A stretch of 64,000 nucleotides of DNA from Nocardia sp. SYP-A9097. GTDB lineage: Bacteria; Actinomycetota; Actinomycetes; Mycobacteriales; Mycobacteriaceae. Positions 34,878 to 43,420 of the stretch are shown one piece after another. The position numbers were made by a program, and so were the translations under genes. Under the pieces are notes generated by a model, which saw only the letters and a program-made list of their open reading frames with translations, was not told the origin of the DNA and did not search any database. The stretch spans positions 434,001 to 498,000 of the forward strand of contig NZ_WJIC01000003.1 of the NCBI RefSeq assembly GCF_009649815.1. The letters run 5' to 3'. Each line of letters begins with the position of its first letter. Positions within the stretch are counted from its first letter, which is position 1.

Positions 34878-36425
34878 TCAGCGCGGGATGATGAGGTCTA
34901 CGTCGTCGACAAACGTTGTGATGTGGCCGTTTTCGACGAGATATACACCGCGTGTGATGGGGGCATTGCCGTAGGAATCGTCCTCGTAGGTGAGGCGGAC
35001 CAGGTGTTGGAATACCAGGGTTTGGCGGTCGTCGAGGTCGTAGGGGACGGCGGTGAGGCAGGTGCGGCGGGGGGTGGCGACCCATAGGCGTGCGGTGCGG
35101 AGTGCGTTGTGGGCGGTTTGCATGGCGTGGGGGTCGAGCACTTTTTCGGCGGAGAAGTCGTGGCCGGAGCAGTTGGCGATGGGGAGACCGTAGACTTCGT
35201 CGATCTCCCATTCGTAGCGTTGCAGTCCGGAGAGTCGCGCGATGGCTGCGGGTAGCATGAATTCGGTTTCGCGGCTGCTCTGGTCGTAACTTTGAACGGC
35301 GTAGCTGTCGCCGGTGTCGGCGGCCATGACGATGATCGGTGCGTTGCCGGATGCGCTGGGCCAGTGCGGAATTCGATCGCGATACGGCCAGTCGGCGGGT
35401 TGCAGCAGCGGGAATGGGTCGAACGGCAGTCGCACGTCGATGGGGTCGGTCGCGGGTCCATTCCCGGATTCCGCGGCGTTGCCGAGATCGATTTCGACCT
35501 GCGTGTCGGGTGTGAAGTCGAAGCCGTGCCGATGGACCCGCTGCTCGGAATCGATCTCCAGGATCGAATACTCGAGGGTGAGCCGGTTCTCGCTCAGCGC
35601 CTGCGCCAACTCGGGCCGCCGCGCCAGCACTCGCTGGAAATCCGGATCGGCCTGAATCATGGCGTGCGCGTACGCCAGACTGCCGCGGTCGACGATGTGC
35701 CCGTCGACATCGGTGCTCGCGGCCGGAATACCTTGCAGCCCTTTGAGATTCACGAACACATCCATCACGATCAGCCGGTCCCCGTCCATCCCGATGAAAT
35801 GCACCGTGTGATCGCGCACCGGCCAGCTCTCCGCGCCGCCGGTGAGGATTTCGACGCCCTGCTGTTCGAGCACGTGCACGCCGTAGACCATGGCGATCTT
35901 ATGGTCCTGCGTCTTGGCATCCCGATCCGACGAGCCGAGCAGCCGCCCCATATCGGTCAGTTCCAGGGCCGCGTCCGCATCGTAGTCGTGTATCTCGTCC
36001 CCGAATTCGCCGAACCCGATGCCGCGCGTATCGAGTTGCTCCCCGTTGTCCTCGATCCACGCTTGCGCGGTCAGTTCGAAAGGAAGCGCGACATCGAAGA
36101 TGTCGCGGATCCCCAGTATCGCCGTCGTCACGAAGGACTCGTAGTCGTCGAATCGCGCGGGCCACGGCAGCCGTCGGCTGGGCAGGTTGTCCTGGCCGGG
36201 CGCGAAGAGCGCCCACTCCAGCCCGCCGCCGTCACGCGTGAATCGCGCGGTCCGGCCTTGGCCGGGTGACAACATGATTCGCCCACCGAGCGGCAGGTTG
36301 AACAGCCGCCAGGTCAGCAGTTCCGCGTACGAGCCCCACAGTTCGTCCGCGACTTCCGGTGTTATCTCGTTGCGCGGCTCCCGTTCGCGCCGCCACAAGC
36401 TTCCCAGCCCCACCCGAAACTCCAT
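34878..36425 (-). CDS. Hypothetical protein, 515 residues
   Basis: A long soluble protein I do not recognise. It is acidic and rich in aromatic and Asp residues (FGEFGDEIHDYDADAALEL, DRLIVMDVFVNLKG), with no signal peptide, membrane helix or known nucleotide motif. The C-terminal part (VYGLPIANCSGHDFSAEKVL, YDLDDRQTLVFQHLVRLTYE) looks like a beta-rich ligand domain. ATG at 36425 is preferred over a TTG three codons upstream. It lies 137 bp downstream of the alpha-mannosidase on the same strand and may share its transcript. Confidence 0.7.
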   Translation of the reverse strand: MEFRVGLGSLWRREREPRNEITPEVADELWGSYAELLTWRLFNLPLGGRIMLSPGQGRTARFTRDGGGLEWALFAPGQDNLPSRRLPWPARFDDYESFVTTAILGIRDIFDVALPFELTAQAWIEDNGEQLDTRGIGFGEFGDEIHDYDADAALELTDMGRLLGSSDRDAKTQDHKIAMVYGVHVLEQQGVEILTGGAESWPVRDHTVHFIGMDGDRLIVMDVFVNLKGLQGIPAASTDVDGHIVDRGSLAYAHAMIQADPDFQRVLARRPELAQALSENRLTLEYSILEIDSEQRVHRHGFDFTPDTQVEIDLGNAAESGNGPATDPIDVRLPFDPFPLLQPADWPYRDRIPHWPSASGNAPIIVMAADTGDSYAVQSYDQSSRETEFMLPAAIARLSGLQRYEWEIDEVYGLPIANCSGHDFSAEKVLDPHAMQTAHNALRTARLWVATPRRTCLTAVPYDLDDRQTLVFQHLVRLTYEDDSYGNAPITRGVYLVENGHITTFVDDVDLIIPR

Positions 36426-36561
36426 CCGATACAAGACAACCGACGCAACCTAGCACTTGTTGGGTGATCGAGTGGGGTTGTGGCGGCGGCGCAGGCGAAT
36501 CACCGAGCGGATCCCTCCCGAAGGCTGTCGCGGTGGCACGGATCGCAACCCGCCATGCCGG

Positions 36562-39500
36562 CTACTGACTCGGCGACGATTCGGGGGAACGCCTGAAGCG
36601 CAGGGTGACGAGCTGAAAAGGTCGCAGCCGCAGGCGAATTCCCGCGCTCTGCGGGGTCTCCGAGGATTCTTCGGGCAGCGGGCGTTCCAGCAGGTCGCAG
36701 CGCTGGAATCCGCTGAAATCGAATCCGGGCGATACCCATGCCTCGGCCCGGCCACCGTGCGCTTCGTAAACCCGCAGCACGATATCGCCGCTCGCATCAT
36801 CCGCGAGTTTGACCGCGCTGGTCACCACGGCATCATTGTCGATGGTGAACAGCGGCTTCACCGTCTCGGCGCAGCCGGGAGTCGGCGGCGTGAGATTGAT
36901 GCGGTAGCCATCGCGTACCGCATCCGCGATCGAGGCTCCCGGGAGCAGCGAATGCCGGAAATGGTGTGTTCCGTGATCGGTTTCGGGATCCGGGAAGCGC
37001 GGTGCACGCAGCAGCGAGGCGCGCAGTGTGGTCGTCGTCCCGCCGTCGGCGCGTACGGTGCGGGTGACATCGTGCCCGTAGGTCGAGTCATTCACCAGCG
37101 CAATGCCCCAACCCGGCTCACCGAGGTGGACGAAGCGGTGATTGCAGGCTTCGAACTTCGCGTACTCCCAGCTGGTATTGGTGTGCGTCGGACGGTACAT
37201 ATGCCCGAACTGTGTTTCGGAGGCGTAGCGATCGGCGTGAATGTCCAGGGGGAAGGCGAGTTTCAGGAATTTCTCGGTCTCGTGCCAGTCGATTTCGGTG
37301 TCGATATCGACGGCTCGCGCGCCCGCTCGCAGCGTCACGGTCTGCTTGACCTTGGATGATCCGAAGGAGCGACCTATCCGCACCGTCGCCTGCGGTGTCG
37401 AGTCCGCCACAAGGAAATCCACCTCGACGAGGTTGGTGACGCGATTCCGATAGAACAGATCGACATCCCACGCGTCCCAGGAATTCGGTAGATCCGGATG
37501 CAATTGCAGGAGATTCGCAGCCGAGTCCGGCGGCAGGGCCTCCCGCTCATTTTTGATATCGAAGATCGATACGACCAGACCCCGCGCATCGACTTCGACT
37601 CGCAGCACACCGTTTTCGAGCTCGAATCCACCCTCGGCCCGCTCGATCACCGAGCACGGGGGAGCGGATCGCATCGGGCCCGCCGCCCCGGCCGGAACCG
37701 AATGCCAAGTGTGCGGGGACGAATTGAAGACATTCGGCCCCACCTCACCGCCCAGTGCCTGCTGCGCCTGATCGATTATCGCAGTCAGTTCCTGGGCCAC
37801 CGCAGCGTATGTCTGCGCCGCCTCCCGATACACCCACGCGATGGCAGAGCCCGGCAGAATATCGTGAAACTGGTGCAGTAGCACCGTCTTCCAGATTCGA
37901 TCCAGCGCCGCGTACGGGTGTTGGAACCCCTTGCGCACCGCTGCGGTCGCGGCCCACAGCTCGGCCTCCCGCAGCAGATGTTCGCTGCGCCGATTGCCCT
38001 GCTTGGTCCTGGCCTGACTGGTCAGCGTGGCGCGATGCAGCTCCAGGTACAGCTCACCCACCCACACGGCCGGATCCGCGTACTCGGCCTCGGCCTTGGC
38101 GAAGAAGTCGGCGGGCTTGTCCCACAACACCTTCGGTGACCCTTCGAGATTCTTCATCCGCGCGGCCTTGGCCACCATCTCCCGCGTGGTCCCGCCGCCG
38201 CCATCGCCCCACCCGGTCGGAGCCAGTGACATCGATGCCCGGCCCTTCTCCTTGAAATTCCTTGCCGCGTGCGCGATCTCGTGACCGGACATCGAACAGT
38301 TGTAGGTATCGACCGGCGGGAAATGAGTGAAGATCCGCGTCCCGTCGATGCCCTCCCACAGAAAGGTGTGATGCGGGAACTGATTGATCTGACTCCACGA
38401 AATCTTCTGTGTCAGTAACCATTTGGAGCCTGCGGCCTTGATGATCTGCGGCAGCCCGGCCGCGAATCCGAAGGTGTCCGGCAGCCACGCCTCCTGATTC
38501 TCGATACCGAATTCCGTCAGGAAGAACCGTTTACCGTGGACGAACTGCCGTGCCATCGCCTCCGAACCCGGCATATTCGTATCCGATTCCACCCACATGC
38601 CACCGGCGGGTACGAACCGCCCCTCGGTCACCGCCTGCTTGATCTTCGCGTACACCTCGGGCCGATGCTGTTTGACGAAATCGTACTGCGCGGCCTGTGA
38701 CATGGTGAAGATGAATTCTGGTGAATCGGCAAGTAGCGCAGTCATATTCGCGGTGGTGCGGGCGACCTTGCGCACCGTCTCGCGCAGCGGCCACAGCCAC
38801 GCCGTATCGATATGCGCGTGACCCACCGCGGAGATCGTGTGCGCGGAAGATATCGCCGGCGCGGCGAGCACATCGACCAGGCAGGCGCGTGCGGCCGTCG
38901 CGGTGGCATTCACATTCAGCAGATCGAGGGCATCGAGCGCGCGTTCGATCGCCCGCACAATATCATACCGTCGCGCCGGATCCTCCGGCATCTCGTGCAT
39001 GAGTTCGCCGAGCACCTCGAGATCCTGCACCAACTGCCAGACCTCCTCGTCGAAGACAGCGAGATCCAGCCTTCCGAGTCGATACTGCGGATCGCCACCG
39101 GCGGTGATCTTGTCGCCCAGCGCAGTCGGTCCGAAGAACGGAATAATCGGATTCGACGCCGCTTCCACATGCAACAACACCTTCTCCCCACCGACGGCCG
39201 GCGCCCCCACCCGCACCCACTGATTGCGCGGATGCAACCCCTTCACCGGCGACCCATCCGCCCGATAAACCAGCCCCTCGCACTGAAACCCAGTCATATT
39301 CTGGTCGAACCCGAGATCGATAAGCGCCTCGACGGTCTTCCCCGCCCAGCCCTGGGGCACCGTCCCCTCCACCGTCAACCAGCTCGTACCCCAAGGCGCA
39401 CCCCACCGTGCCCCCGATTCAACCGGCGTCCGAGGCGCAGCGAGCCCTTCGGCCACCTCCACCGGTTCGCCCGGAGCAACCCACGTCGAAGCCCGTAGCG

Positions 39501-39588
39501 GCACCGACTCGGGATAAATCGCCGGAACAATCCGTTCCCCGAGAACCCGCCCCAGGCGTCCCTCGATCAAGCGACGGTCATCGTGCAT
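36562..39588 (-). CDS. Alpha-mannosidase, glycoside hydrolase family 38
   Basis: A 1008-residue enzyme of typical GH38 length. After an N-terminal beta region, the catalytic barrel begins at HAHIDTAWLWPLRETVRK (zinc His/Asp, near 262). The nucleophile aspartate lies in AWLPDTFGFAAGLPQI (near 365), and QINQFPHHTFLWEGIDGTRI follows. A three-helix bundle and large C-terminal beta domains complete it. It removes alpha-mannosyl residues from glycans or glycoconjugates. No signal peptide is seen, so it acts in the cytoplasm. ATG 39588 gives the normal N-terminus. Confidence 0.92.
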   Translation of the reverse strand: MHDDRRLIEGRLGRVLGERIVPAIYPESVPLRASTWVAPGEPVEVAEGLAAPRTPVESGARWGAPWGTSWLTVEGTVPQGWAGKTVEALIDLGFDQNMTGFQCEGLVYRADGSPVKGLHPRNQWVRVGAPAVGGEKVLLHVEAASNPIIPFFGPTALGDKITAGGDPQYRLGRLDLAVFDEEVWQLVQDLEVLGELMHEMPEDPARRYDIVRAIERALDALDLLNVNATATAARACLVDVLAAPAISSAHTISAVGHAHIDTAWLWPLRETVRKVARTTANMTALLADSPEFIFTMSQAAQYDFVKQHRPEVYAKIKQAVTEGRFVPAGGMWVESDTNMPGSEAMARQFVHGKRFFLTEFGIENQEAWLPDTFGFAAGLPQIIKAAGSKWLLTQKISWSQINQFPHHTFLWEGIDGTRIFTHFPPVDTYNCSMSGHEIAHAARNFKEKGRASMSLAPTGWGDGGGGTTREMVAKAARMKNLEGSPKVLWDKPADFFAKAEAEYADPAVWVGELYLELHRATLTSQARTKQGNRRSEHLLREAELWAATAAVRKGFQHPYAALDRIWKTVLLHQFHDILPGSAIAWVYREAAQTYAAVAQELTAIIDQAQQALGGEVGPNVFNSSPHTWHSVPAGAAGPMRSAPPCSVIERAEGGFELENGVLRVEVDARGLVVSIFDIKNEREALPPDSAANLLQLHPDLPNSWDAWDVDLFYRNRVTNLVEVDFLVADSTPQATVRIGRSFGSSKVKQTVTLRAGARAVDIDTEIDWHETEKFLKLAFPLDIHADRYASETQFGHMYRPTHTNTSWEYAKFEACNHRFVHLGEPGWGIALVNDSTYGHDVTRTVRADGGTTTTLRASLLRAPRFPDPETDHGTHHFRHSLLPGASIADAVRDGYRINLTPPTPGCAETVKPLFTIDNDAVVTSAVKLADDASGDIVLRVYEAHGGRAEAWVSPGFDFSGFQRCDLLERPLPEESSETPQSAGIRLRLRPFQLVTLRFRRSPESSPSQ

Positions 39589-39737
39589 AGCGGCAGCTCC
39601 GATCGCACCGGGAGAGTGATCATCGAACCGCCCCCATTCTCCGGCACCCTGCCGAATTCGAGGCCGTGCTTCAGCCCGTGTTGGAGCGGAGCGACGCGAG
39701 AAACGTCGCGGCCGGCAACCAGTGGCGGGTAATTCCG

Positions 39738-39767
39738 TTGCCCGGTTATCGAACCCGCGCGTACCGT
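39738..39767 (+). promoter_or_regulatory. Candidate promoter of the thrS-like leader
   Basis: TTGCCC (39738-39743) and TACCGT (39762-39767) with an 18-bp spacer. Initiation about seven bases downstream would fall at the ATG of the leader peptide, consistent with a leaderless transcript. That would explain why the leader has no ribosome binding site. Confidence 0.4.
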
Positions 39768-39774
39768 GCGGGGC

Positions 39775-39822
39775 ATGCAGCGCGCTGAACTTACGACGAC
39801 GTCGGACTTCCCGGCGCGCTGA
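39775..39822 (+). CDS. Threonine-rich leader peptide for attenuation of the thrS-like gene
   Basis: A 15-codon frame encoding MQRAELTTTSDFPAR. Three consecutive ACG threonine codons (39793-39801) sit in the loop of an eight-base inverted repeat, CAGCGCGC (39778-39785) and GCGCGCTG (39814-39821). A strong intrinsic terminator begins 18 bp after its stop, ahead of a threonyl-tRNA synthetase gene. This is the layout of ribosome-mediated attenuation, where stalling at Thr codons would favour readthrough. A strong antiterminator pairing between segments 2 and 3 was not found, only CCCGG/CCGGG. Confidence 0.6.
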   Translation: MQRAELTTTSDFPAR

Positions 39823-39839
39823 ATCCTGTTCTGATCCAA

Positions 39840-39866
39840 GCCCCGGGCGAGTGCCCGGGGCTTTCT
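39840..39866 (+). terminator. Intrinsic terminator/attenuator upstream of the thrS-like gene
   Basis: Perfect nine-base stem GCCCCGGGC/GCCCGGGGC with a GAGT loop, followed by TTTCT. GGGCGAGTG (39845-39853) can instead pair with CACTCGCCC (39875-39883), which would break the terminator stem. Two mutually exclusive hairpins support a regulatory role. Confidence 0.75.
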
Positions 39867-39903
39867 CGCGTGGACACTCGCCCTCAATTGGGAGGAGTCC
39901 CTC

Positions 39904-41121
39904 ATGTACGACCATCGGAAGCTGGGCCGAGAGCTCGGGCTGTTCGATACCGATCCACTGATCGGGGCCGGGTTGCCGTACTGGCTGCCGGACGGCGCGA
40001 TTGTGCGGCACAGTTTGGAGGAGTACATCCGGGCGGTGGAGCGGCGGGCCGGGTATAGCCATGTGTATTCGCCGGTGCTCGGGAAGCGGGAGATGTATGA
40101 GATATCCGGGCACTGGGAGCATTACGGGCAGGACATGTATCCGCCGATCGAGGTCGGTGGGGAGCAGGTGCTGTTGCGGCCGAGTCTGTGCCCGCACCAT
40201 GCGGTGATCTATCGGTCACGGTCGCACAGTTATCGAGAGTTGCCATTGCGGATGGCGGAGCTCGGCGCCATGTATCGGTCCGAATTGTCCGGTGCGCTGG
40301 GCGGTTTGACCCGGGTGCGGTGTATTCAGCTCAATGACGCGCACATCTTCTGCACCCTGGATCAGGTCGCCGAGGAGGCATCAGCCGCGCTGGAGTTGAT
40401 CGGCTCCGCGTATCGCGCGATGGGGATCAGCGCGGCGCGCTATCGACTGTCGCTGCCCGGTCCGGGCGGCAAATACGTTGCGGCACCGGCGATGTGGCGG
40501 CGTGCGAGCAAGCTGCTCACCGAGGTACTCGACAGCTCCGGACTGACCTATGAGGCGGTCGAAGGCGAAGCCGCGTTCTACGGACCCAAGATCGATATCC
40601 AGGTGGCCGACCATGCGGGCCGCGAATCAACCCTGTCCACCGTGCAGATCGACTTCCATCAACCCGAGCGATTCGACCTGCACTACATCGGACCGGATGG
40701 TGCCAAACATCGTCCCGTCATGGTGCATCGCAGCATTGTCGGCAGTATCGAGCGCGCTGTCGCGCACCTGATCGAACAACACGGCGGTGCCTTCCCGGCC
40801 TGGCTGGCCCCGAATCAGGTGGTGATACTGCCGGTCTCCGCCGCGCAGGAGCCCGCCGCAGCGGAGTTGCTAGAACGTTGCCGCTCTGTCGATTTGCGTG
40901 CGGAGGTGGCCGGCGCCGACACCGGAAGCCTCTCCGCGCGAATTCGTGCCGCCAGATTGGTCCCGTACCAACTCGTCATCGGTCCCGCCGAGCATGCGAA
41001 TGGGGATGTGGCCGTGCGGCTGCGGGACGGTCGCCGACTGCCGCCCCGGCCGGTAGAATCTGTGTTGTCGCATGTCAGCGCCCTGATCAACGCGCACGAA
41101 ACCCGTTTGTGGATCGGCTGA
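39904..41121 (+). CDS. thrS: Short threonyl-tRNA synthetase lacking TGS and editing domains
   Basis: A 405-residue class II synthetase. It starts at the catalytic domain of ThrRS and goes straight to the anticodon-binding domain (VVILPVSAAQEPAA, about 306 onward). Zinc ligands are Cys96 (LRPSLCPHH), His147 (NDAHIF) and His275 (MVHRS). Motif 2 is YRSELSGALGGLTRVR and motif 3 lies in VGSIERA. E. coli ThrRS is 642 residues, and the missing 240 hold the TGS and N2 editing domains. It is probably a secondary ThrRS for stress or for resistance to a ThrRS inhibitor. GGGAGGAG precedes the ATG. Confidence 0.88.
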   Translation: MYDHRKLGRELGLFDTDPLIGAGLPYWLPDGAIVRHSLEEYIRAVERRAGYSHVYSPVLGKREMYEISGHWEHYGQDMYPPIEVGGEQVLLRPSLCPHHAVIYRSRSHSYRELPLRMAELGAMYRSELSGALGGLTRVRCIQLNDAHIFCTLDQVAEEASAALELIGSAYRAMGISAARYRLSLPGPGGKYVAAPAMWRRASKLLTEVLDSSGLTYEAVEGEAAFYGPKIDIQVADHAGRESTLSTVQIDFHQPERFDLHYIGPDGAKHRPVMVHRSIVGSIERAVAHLIEQHGGAFPAWLAPNQVVILPVSAAQEPAAAELLERCRSVDLRAEVAGADTGSLSARIRAARLVPYQLVIGPAEHANGDVAVRLRDGRRLPPRPVESVLSHVSALINAHETRLWIG

Positions 41122-41336
41122 TACCCGTGCCGAGGCATCGGGGTGAAATCGTCATGCAGATGTGTCGGGGTTCGGCACGTATGTTCATCTCATGGTGGTC
41201 GCAGCGCGGCATGCTGTTGGCTAGGCAGGCGAGCGGCCATGTGCTGACTTCGGAATCCGGTGCGGCAGCGGGCGCTAATGGGGCGTCCACTGATCAAACA
41301 GCGACAGCAGGATGGGCAGAGCCCGTGGTGATAGAG

Positions 41337-42389
41337 ATGACGCAGCGCAGGTCTGCGTCGATAGTGCAGAGTCGGGTGCCATCGGTGCGTGACTCCGCGC
41401 CGATACGTGGCAGTGAGTACGCGGTGCTGATGCGGCGAGTGCGGCAGGCGGGTTTGCTGGATCGACGCCTGCGGGCCTACGGTTTGCGGACCGCGCTGAC
41501 CGCGGCCGCGTTCTTCGGTGGATGGGCCGCCTTGGTGGCGATCGGCGACTCCTGGTGGTCGTTGGCTCCCGCGGTGTTCCTGGCCGCGATCTTCTCGCAA
41601 TTGGCCTTCCTCGGCCATGACGCCGGGCACCGGCAGATCTTCGGTAAGCGGAACGCGAACTACGTGTACGGGCTGATCGCGGGCAATCTCGCGACCGGAC
41701 TGAGTATCGGATGGTGGACGAGCAACCACAACCGGCATCACGCCCACCCCAATACCGAGGGCGCGGATCCCGATGTCTCCGGTGTACTGGCGCACTCCGG
41801 TGAGCGAGCCATGACCGGAAAAGGCTTCCGCCGCTTCATCTTCCGCTACCAGGCGTGGCTTTTCTTCCCCATGCTCCTGCTGGAGGCGGGCAGCCTGCAC
41901 TTCTCCAGTGTTCGCGCGGTCGTGAAATGGCCACTGCGGCACCGCTTCTGGGAAGGCGCGCTACTGGCCGCCCACGCCGCCGGTTACCTCGCCACGGTGT
42001 TCCTGGTCCTGTCTCCGGTCAAGGCCCTCGTCTTCATCGCCGTCCAGCAGGGCCTTTTCGGCCTCTACATGGGCTGCACCTTCGCGCCGAACCACAAGGG
42101 CATGGAGGTCTTCCCCGAAGGTGACAACACCGACTTCCTGCGCCGCCAAGTCCTGTCCTCCCGCAATGTCCGGGGCAGCTGGCTCACCGACACCGCTCTC
42201 GGCGGCCTCAACTACCAAATCGAACACCACCTGTTCCCCTCCATGCCGCGCCCCAATCTCCGCCTCGCCCAACCGATCGTGATGGAGTTCTGCGCCGAAC
42301 GTGGCGTCCCCTACGCCGAAACCACCCTCCTCACCTCCTATACCCAAGCCCTGACCCACCTCAACGCCGTAGGCCGCCACACCCGCTGA
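41337..42389 (+). CDS. Membrane fatty acid desaturase
   Basis: A 350-residue integral di-iron desaturase. The three histidine boxes are HDAGH (near 89), HNRHH in SNHNRHHAHPN (near 128) and QIEHH in NYQIEHHLFPSMPRP (near 293). Four to six hydrophobic segments place them on the cytoplasmic face. It matches the front-end/DesA3-type acyl desaturases of actinomycetes that act on acyl-CoA or lipid-bound chains. ATG 41337 was chosen. A longer frame upstream reads through about 200 bp of poorly conserved sequence. It follows the thrS-like gene on the same strand. Confidence 0.88.
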   Translation: MTQRRSASIVQSRVPSVRDSAPIRGSEYAVLMRRVRQAGLLDRRLRAYGLRTALTAAAFFGGWAALVAIGDSWWSLAPAVFLAAIFSQLAFLGHDAGHRQIFGKRNANYVYGLIAGNLATGLSIGWWTSNHNRHHAHPNTEGADPDVSGVLAHSGERAMTGKGFRRFIFRYQAWLFFPMLLLEAGSLHFSSVRAVVKWPLRHRFWEGALLAAHAAGYLATVFLVLSPVKALVFIAVQQGLFGLYMGCTFAPNHKGMEVFPEGDNTDFLRRQVLSSRNVRGSWLTDTALGGLNYQIEHHLFPSMPRPNLRLAQPIVMEFCAERGVPYAETTLLTSYTQALTHLNAVGRHTR

Positions 42390-42435
42390 CCCAATCCATT
42401 GGCCACCAACGGTTTCGGGCGGCCATGATGGCCGG

Positions 42436-43401
42436 GTGTCATCTTTCAGTCTGGCCGAACCACCCCTGTTCCACCGCCTGCGCAATTCGGCGAACATCCT
42501 GATCGCCGGAGCAGGCGGTGGTTTCGACGTTTACGGCGGACTACCGCTCGCGATCGCGCTGGAGGGGCTCGGCAAGCGAGTACACCTCGCGAACTTCTCC
42601 TTCAGCGATCTGCGCCGGACCGCCATCGAGGATTGGGAAGCGCCGGGAGTTGTTGCCGTGCATCCCGATTCCATCGGCAACGACGATTACTTCCCCGAAC
42701 GCACACTCGCCCGCTGGCTGGCGAGTACGGGTCGTAATCCGGTCGTCTACGCCTTCCCCTCATCGGGAGTCCAACCGCTGCGGGACGCCTACCGCGCCCT
42801 CATCGAAAAACTCGATCTGGATGCCGTGGTCCTGATCGACGGCGGCACCGACATCCTGCTCCGCGGCGACGAAGCCGGGCTCGGCACCCCACAGGAGGAC
42901 ATGACGAGCCTCGCGGCAGTCGCCGGCATCGACGCCATCACCCGTCTGGTGGTGTCGATAGGCTTCGGCATCGACTCCTACCACGGCGTCTGCCACGCCC
43001 ACGTGCTGGAGAATCTCGCTGCGCTGCAACGAGATAACGCCTACCTCGGCGCGCTCTCCATCCCCTCGGACAGCCCCGAAGGCGCCGCCTACTTCGCCGC
43101 GGTCCGCCATTCACTCCTCGAGACACCGCTGCGCCCCAGCATCGTCCACTCCCAAATCGCGACGGCCCTGCGGGGCGAATTCGGCGACATCCACGCCACC
43201 GACCGCACCAACGGCACAGAACTGTTCGTAAACCCTTTGATGGCAATGTATTTGAGCGTTGACCTGCCCGCTCTGGCTCGCACCGTCGAATATCTGCCGT
43301 ACCTCGAACCGACCGTCGCCGCCTACCAGGTCGCGCAGGTTATCGAAGCACATCTGACCTCCCGTCCCGTGCCGCGCCGGTCCAGCATCATTCCGCACTG
43401 A
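42436..43401 (+). CDS. DUF1152 family protein
   Basis: A 321-residue protein matching the DUF1152 pattern. It has a glycine-rich N-terminal AGAGGGFDVYGGLPLAIALE (about 24-43), VLIDGGTDILLRGDEAGLGTP (about 130-150), and a conserved GIDSYHGVCHAHVLENLAAL. The fold suggests nucleotide or substrate binding, but no activity is known. The GTG start lies 46 bp after the desaturase stop, so cotranscription is likely. Confidence 0.85.
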   Translation: MSSFSLAEPPLFHRLRNSANILIAGAGGGFDVYGGLPLAIALEGLGKRVHLANFSFSDLRRTAIEDWEAPGVVAVHPDSIGNDDYFPERTLARWLASTGRNPVVYAFPSSGVQPLRDAYRALIEKLDLDAVVLIDGGTDILLRGDEAGLGTPQEDMTSLAAVAGIDAITRLVVSIGFGIDSYHGVCHAHVLENLAALQRDNAYLGALSIPSDSPEGAAYFAAVRHSLLETPLRPSIVHSQIATALRGEFGDIHATDRTNGTELFVNPLMAMYLSVDLPALARTVEYLPYLEPTVAAYQVAQVIEAHLTSRPVPRRSSIIPH

Positions 43402-43420
43402 ACCGGCCCGGTGAAATGGA

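Noticed and set aside
35292-36269. 325-codon plus-strand frame opposite the 515-residue hypothetical
   Set aside because: Less protein-like than the minus-strand frame, which has balanced composition and a normal start. Kept the minus-strand gene.
39600-40200. N-terminal extension of the alpha-mannosidase by about 200 codons
   Set aside because: It would overlap the thrS leader and gene in antisense, and its composition differs. The GH38 N-terminus fits 39588.
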